A DNA stretch of 64,000 nt, taken from NCBI GenBank assembly GCA_018524725.1, contig JAEUWP010000145.1, positions 186,001-250,000 on the forward strand, in the 5' to 3' direction. The stretch is from Podaxis mareebaensis (lineage: Eukaryota; Basidiomycota; Agaricomycetes; Agaricales; Agaricaceae). Both the position numbers and the translations under genes were made by a program. The notes under the pieces are model-generated. The model was given only the letters and a program-made list of their open reading frames with translations, did not search any database and was not told the origin of the DNA. Below are positions 60,721 to 64,000 of the stretch, in pieces (within the stretch, counting starts at the first letter, position 1; every line of letters begins with the position of its first letter).

Positions 60721-61217
60721 TACCCCTGCTTCTACTACCCAGCCAGAGACCACTCTGGTTTCTACTGGCTCATCAACTTCCTGGACTGCAACCTGGCAGC
60801 ATTCTCATTCACTGACCAAATACAAGGACCTGTCACACAAGAAGAGTTCAATGCCTGCCATCTCACAAGAAGAGAGTGTTTGCACCTTAATAGAGTACTG
60901 GACATTCACTAAAGGGTTACTTTGTCTTGTAGCTAGCTCCCCTACTCTCCCACCTCTTCATTCTTATCTTACCTTATAACCAACTCCCCTACTCCTACTC
61001 CCCTTCAATTTTTTTCATGAAAACCTTTACTTGATTTGAATCTCAAAGATTTCTTTTCTATCATGTCTTGTAGTGTAGCTCTTCCACTCCTCATATCCCC
61101 TCTCTTATCTCTTTTCCTTCCTTTTCTCTTTCTCTTCTGTTTCAGTATTGGGACTGCATTCATGCACTCATTTGTATTAGCTAGCCTAGTGCAATATACA
61201 TTGAATTTAAAAAAAAA

Positions 61218-63151
61218 GACCTCCCAGATTTCATATTGAAATTTCAAGAATTCATCAACATGCTGCATGACAGAGACAATGTCAGTACCCCTGTGAATTA
61301 TCATCATTCTGTATTGTCACAAACACCTGACAAGACTGGTGTTACAATGTGCTGTATGTTGTTTTCAGCTGAAGGCAGGACTTGTCTATGGTGTTATGTA
61401 TGATGGGAAAACCATCAGCATAGAAGGCCCCTGTTTATGGAATGTCACAAGCCTCATGGCAAGAAAATAAACAAGGAGAGCCTGTAAAGTTCAGTATAAT
61501 GGTGTAAATTCAAGGGATTAAGGATTTTAAGAGGTAGTTGCCTTTGCCATTGGGTCCTTCCTAAGTGAAATAACCAAGACACAGTACCTCCAAGGCGCTT
61601 GTTCATCATGTCAACACTTTTGATCCCATCAGGTGGAAGCAGGACTCGTGCCCAGCCCTGTTACTGGAATGCTCACCCCAGTATGCCGAGATGACACAAC
61701 ACAATGTTGAGGGTATATATATGCTTTGATAAGGTTGACATTCCTGCATTGGTCAATAGGTTTGGCAGTGTAAGATAATGGATTACTCTCAATGGAGTTG
61801 GAACCAGTGATAGAAGTGGCTTTTTGTAATGGAGTGCCTGGATGAAAGGGACGGCACGAAGGATTAGGGTTATGTGGTCATGGTTTGGTTGGAAAAAGAA
61901 ATCGGAGAGGTTATCGTGGGGGTTAACAGACAGAACTTGCCTGAGGCGAGGTGAGAGCCCTTGAAAGGACCCCTGAGGAGTAGCAGGGGCTTTTTCGGCT
62001 CCCTTGAGTTTGTTTGGTGAAGTGAGGGTCGGAAAGGAAGCGCAAGGGTACCTCGTACCATATATGCCGTGAGGAGTGAGAAGAGGAAGAATATTGCAAA
62101 TTCTGTCTAGGCGCCGCGAAAAACTTGAATAACGTCGTGGACTGACCTGGCAGGCAACCAATACCACACAAGACGCCCGTCACAGGTAGACACGAGCCTG
62201 TATCTGGTGTGGTTTGACGCAGTTTGCGGGTTAAATGTGAAGTGGCCTGAGTCCGTTGTCATTACACCTGAATCCGGGATCCACTGGCAGATGTGACAAA
62301 AAAGATACCGCGTTTCGAATTACAGGCAATGGTTGGCGTTACGGCTGCTCTTCAAGCATACTCCACCCTTTTGTCGAATAGAAGCACCAATCTCGCTACT
62401 ACAACGGTCTCATCATTCAGAGAAGTCGGACCATTGAATATTTGCCCAAGCCTTGGACAAGAGAAATACTTTAGGCCCAAATGACATGTAATAGTGTCCC
62501 TTTTTACGTCATGAACAATGAAAGCGACGGGGTCTCGGCCTTTTCTGTATAATTTCAATATCCTCGGAAACTTCATGGGACTCGCTGTCAAAATCGTCAA
62601 TCAGTGAATGCTCTTCGCGTGCTGCCTGGCAAGCTCAAGAGCTGGGTCTTAACCAGCAGAAAAAGCAATTTCAATCTTGGAGGCAAAATAAAGGCCAACC
62701 CCCGTATCGAGGCACTGTTCAGGCCCAGGGAAGAGGACTACCGCGAGTGGGGAAAAAAACGAAAGTGCCAGGAACATAGGCAGTGGCTGTGTTATGACCA
62801 CAGCAGTAGAATTTTTATTCACAATCGCGAGCTCGGGGGGAAACAACAGACAACTCTGTCGACGAGTATACCCGTTCGCTGCAAGAGAAGTGTCATGAAT
62901 ATGAGCAGGTTGAGAATAAATGAATTTAATTTTGGGTTGGAGACGGGAGTGATAAGGATGATCTGGGAAATTCGCACGTTATGACAGGAAGGAGAGGATG
63001 GTAACGAACAGATGTCACCTGCTCTCTCCTTTTTCACCGGCATCGTTCACCGTTCATTGTTTTCGCCTACCTCGACGAGTGTAAACTCGCTCTCCGCGAT
63101 TCTCTACTCTTCACGTTCATTTCTTCATCACCTTCCTTTGTCACAACACTC
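61218..63151. other. right flank of the graveyard and intergenic region
   Basis: CpG depletion continues to about 61593, then composition returns to normal. A 164-codon minus-strand ORF (61673-62167) and a 126-codon plus-strand ORF (62604-62984) have no motif I recognise; the first begins in normal DNA and ends near the graveyard edge. A minus-strand acidic stretch near 62590-62520 (LIDDFDSESHEVSEDIEI) looks protein-like but has no context. The region nearest 63151 is the promoter of the next gene. Confidence 0.45.
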
Positions 63152-64000
63152 ATGTCCGCCCATGTCTTCCACAAACATCGACGAGCAGCCAGGACTCTGC
63201 TTCACCGCAAGCCTTCCAACGTCCAGGTCCTCGAAGAGAGATTCAGTCCTACCGCCATTTTCCCTGGTATGACAGAAATTCCGGATTCCGTTCCGGATGT
63301 TCTCACTCTCATCTGTGCGTCTTTCTCTTGCTTATCCTCAATCCATCCTCCCTAACCTGCCTTGTATCGTAACATAGTTCCTGATGGTCATAAAGGCCCT
63401 GGTCACCACGCACCCCCCGCACCCCCCGCAACCTTGTCTACGCCTGCGACATTGACAACTGTTGGGCCCCCAACAAGCGCACCCCCAACCCCTACTCCAG
63501 AAATGACGTCCACGCCCACCACGAGTGCTACCAGCACATCTATCGTGACTCCCACTACCACCAGCACCTCCTCGGCAGTAAGTCTCCAACCCGTCAAGGA
63601 AACAGTATTTTAAAAACAGCACGTCTAGATCCCAACTACGAGCTCGGTCATCAGGAGCCCCAGTAGTGTCATTGAACCCGCTACAGTTACCCTTGAAACC
63701 ACAGAGAGTCGCACGTTCTCATCATCCGCTGTCCCCAGTGCCTCGTCAACTTCCGTTGGCTCCAGTTCTGGTGTCAGTACAGGTGCAATTGTAGGTGGCG
63801 TTGGCGCGGGCATCGTGGCTGTCGCCGCTATCGGGTTCGCCGTTGCATTCTTCATTGTGAGTGTCATTCTTTTTATATCCCTCTACCCTTGCTAAAAATT
63901 TTGGATAGCGTCGTGTACGCAAACGAGAGATGGATGAAGCCGCTGGTTTTGATGCTCGTGACTTCCGTCGTTCTGCTGTTATGTTACAGGATCCACCGAC
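63152..64000 (+). CDS. mucin-like single-pass membrane protein, 3' end beyond the window (paralogue of the 41684 gene)
   Basis: Function unknown. The ATG at 63152 opens a His/Arg-rich N-terminus (VFHKHRRAARTLLHRK), then exons encoding a Pro/Thr-rich region (TSAPPTPTPEMTSTPTTS), a Ser/Thr stalk (SSSAVPSASSTSVGSSSG) and a transmembrane helix (STGAIVGGVGAGIVAVAAIGF). The last visible exon starts RRVRKREMDEAAGFDARDFR after an intron at the same place as in the 41684 gene. The juxtamembrane motif R-R-V-R...A-x-F-D-A-x-x-F-R-x-S-A is conserved between the two. The frame is open at base 64000, so the cytoplasmic tail is not seen. Confidence 0.75.

Larger units (their letters stand above)
58188..61217 (+). 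mobile_element. LINE copy 1 (non-LTR retrotransposon, 5'-truncated, decayed), split by a solo LTR
   Basis: The first identifiable part is the reverse transcriptase catalytic core FADD (58230-58241; usually YADD/FADD), followed by LLSMGFLLEDNKMEAFYFS and the thumb-like LHYLGF. Stops at about 58470 and 58670 break the frame. An RNase H-type domain follows (STDAS near 59145, DAELYAL, IIIFTDSISSAKNLF). The C-terminus has a degenerate Cys/His motif (SYPCGEALKTQEHILTN), with the coding sequence resuming after the inserted LTR at 60721 and stopping at about 60912. The 3' untranslated part ends in A9 at 61209-61217. Its 3' end is shared with copy 2. Non-functional; N-terminal endonuclease and ORF1 absent. 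Confidence 0.8.
47325..61593. mobile_element. CpG-depleted transposon graveyard (about 14 kb)
   Basis: From about 47325 to 59905 I find only about five CpG dinucleotides, and none from 60721 to 61593, while both flanks have them every few tens of bases. TpG and CpA are abundant. This is the pattern left by long-term cytosine methylation at CpG followed by deamination, as known for silenced repeats in basidiomycetes. Inside are LINE copies, a Ty3/Gypsy gag-protease relic and a younger solo LTR that keeps its CpG. No host gene is recognisable. Confidence 0.85.

Noticed and set aside
61673..62167. 164-codon minus-strand ORF as a gene
   Set aside because: No motif or splice support, and it runs into the edge of decayed repeat DNA.

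Overview
The window is eukaryotic nuclear DNA, most likely from an Agaricomycete (mushroom-forming basidiomycete). Genes are dense and broken by many 50-65 nt GT-AG introns. Three paralogous F-box/LRR-like proteins, a DUF6533-type seven-helix protein, a NACHT (fungal NLR-type) relic and CpG-poor transposon debris all fit that group. No rRNA, tRNA, CRISPR or prokaryotic operon was seen. Gene models were made by hand-splicing and checking reading-frame continuity; no search was run.

Left part (1-21 kb): a short-chain dehydrogenase (-), a DJ-1/PfpI protein (+), a heat-shock transcription factor (-), then about 4.5 kb with no recognisable gene. F-box paralogue 1 (+) follows, then a small coiled-coil, proline-rich protein that resembles an INO80-complex subunit (+), a NACHT relic next to an 18-G run, and a secreted-stalk single-pass membrane protein (-).

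Core part (21-46 kb): conserved housekeeping genes in series on the plus strand: tubulin-folding cofactor B, the AAA+ ATPase Cdc48 and the acyltransferase DGAT2, then F-box paralogues 2 and 3. On the minus strand lies the most unusual gene, 32199-37951. It encodes an adenylation domain, a phosphopantetheine carrier domain and a membrane part with three hexapeptide (left-handed beta-helix) domains separated by transmembrane segments. This is the layout of the Pls/epsilon-poly-L-lysine synthetase family. A complete C3HC4 RING finger is spliced on at the C-terminus. A hot-dog thioesterase (-), a mucin-like membrane protein (+) and a DUF6533-type membrane protein (-) follow.

Right part (47.3-61.6 kb): an old transposon graveyard almost without CpG. 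It holds two copies of one LINE in opposite orientation and decayed Ty3/Gypsy gag-protease sequence. Inside LINE copy 1 sits a much younger 810-bp solo LTR with normal CpG content and a 5-bp target-site duplication. The window ends in the 5' part of a paralogue of the 41.7-kb mucin-like membrane protein gene.
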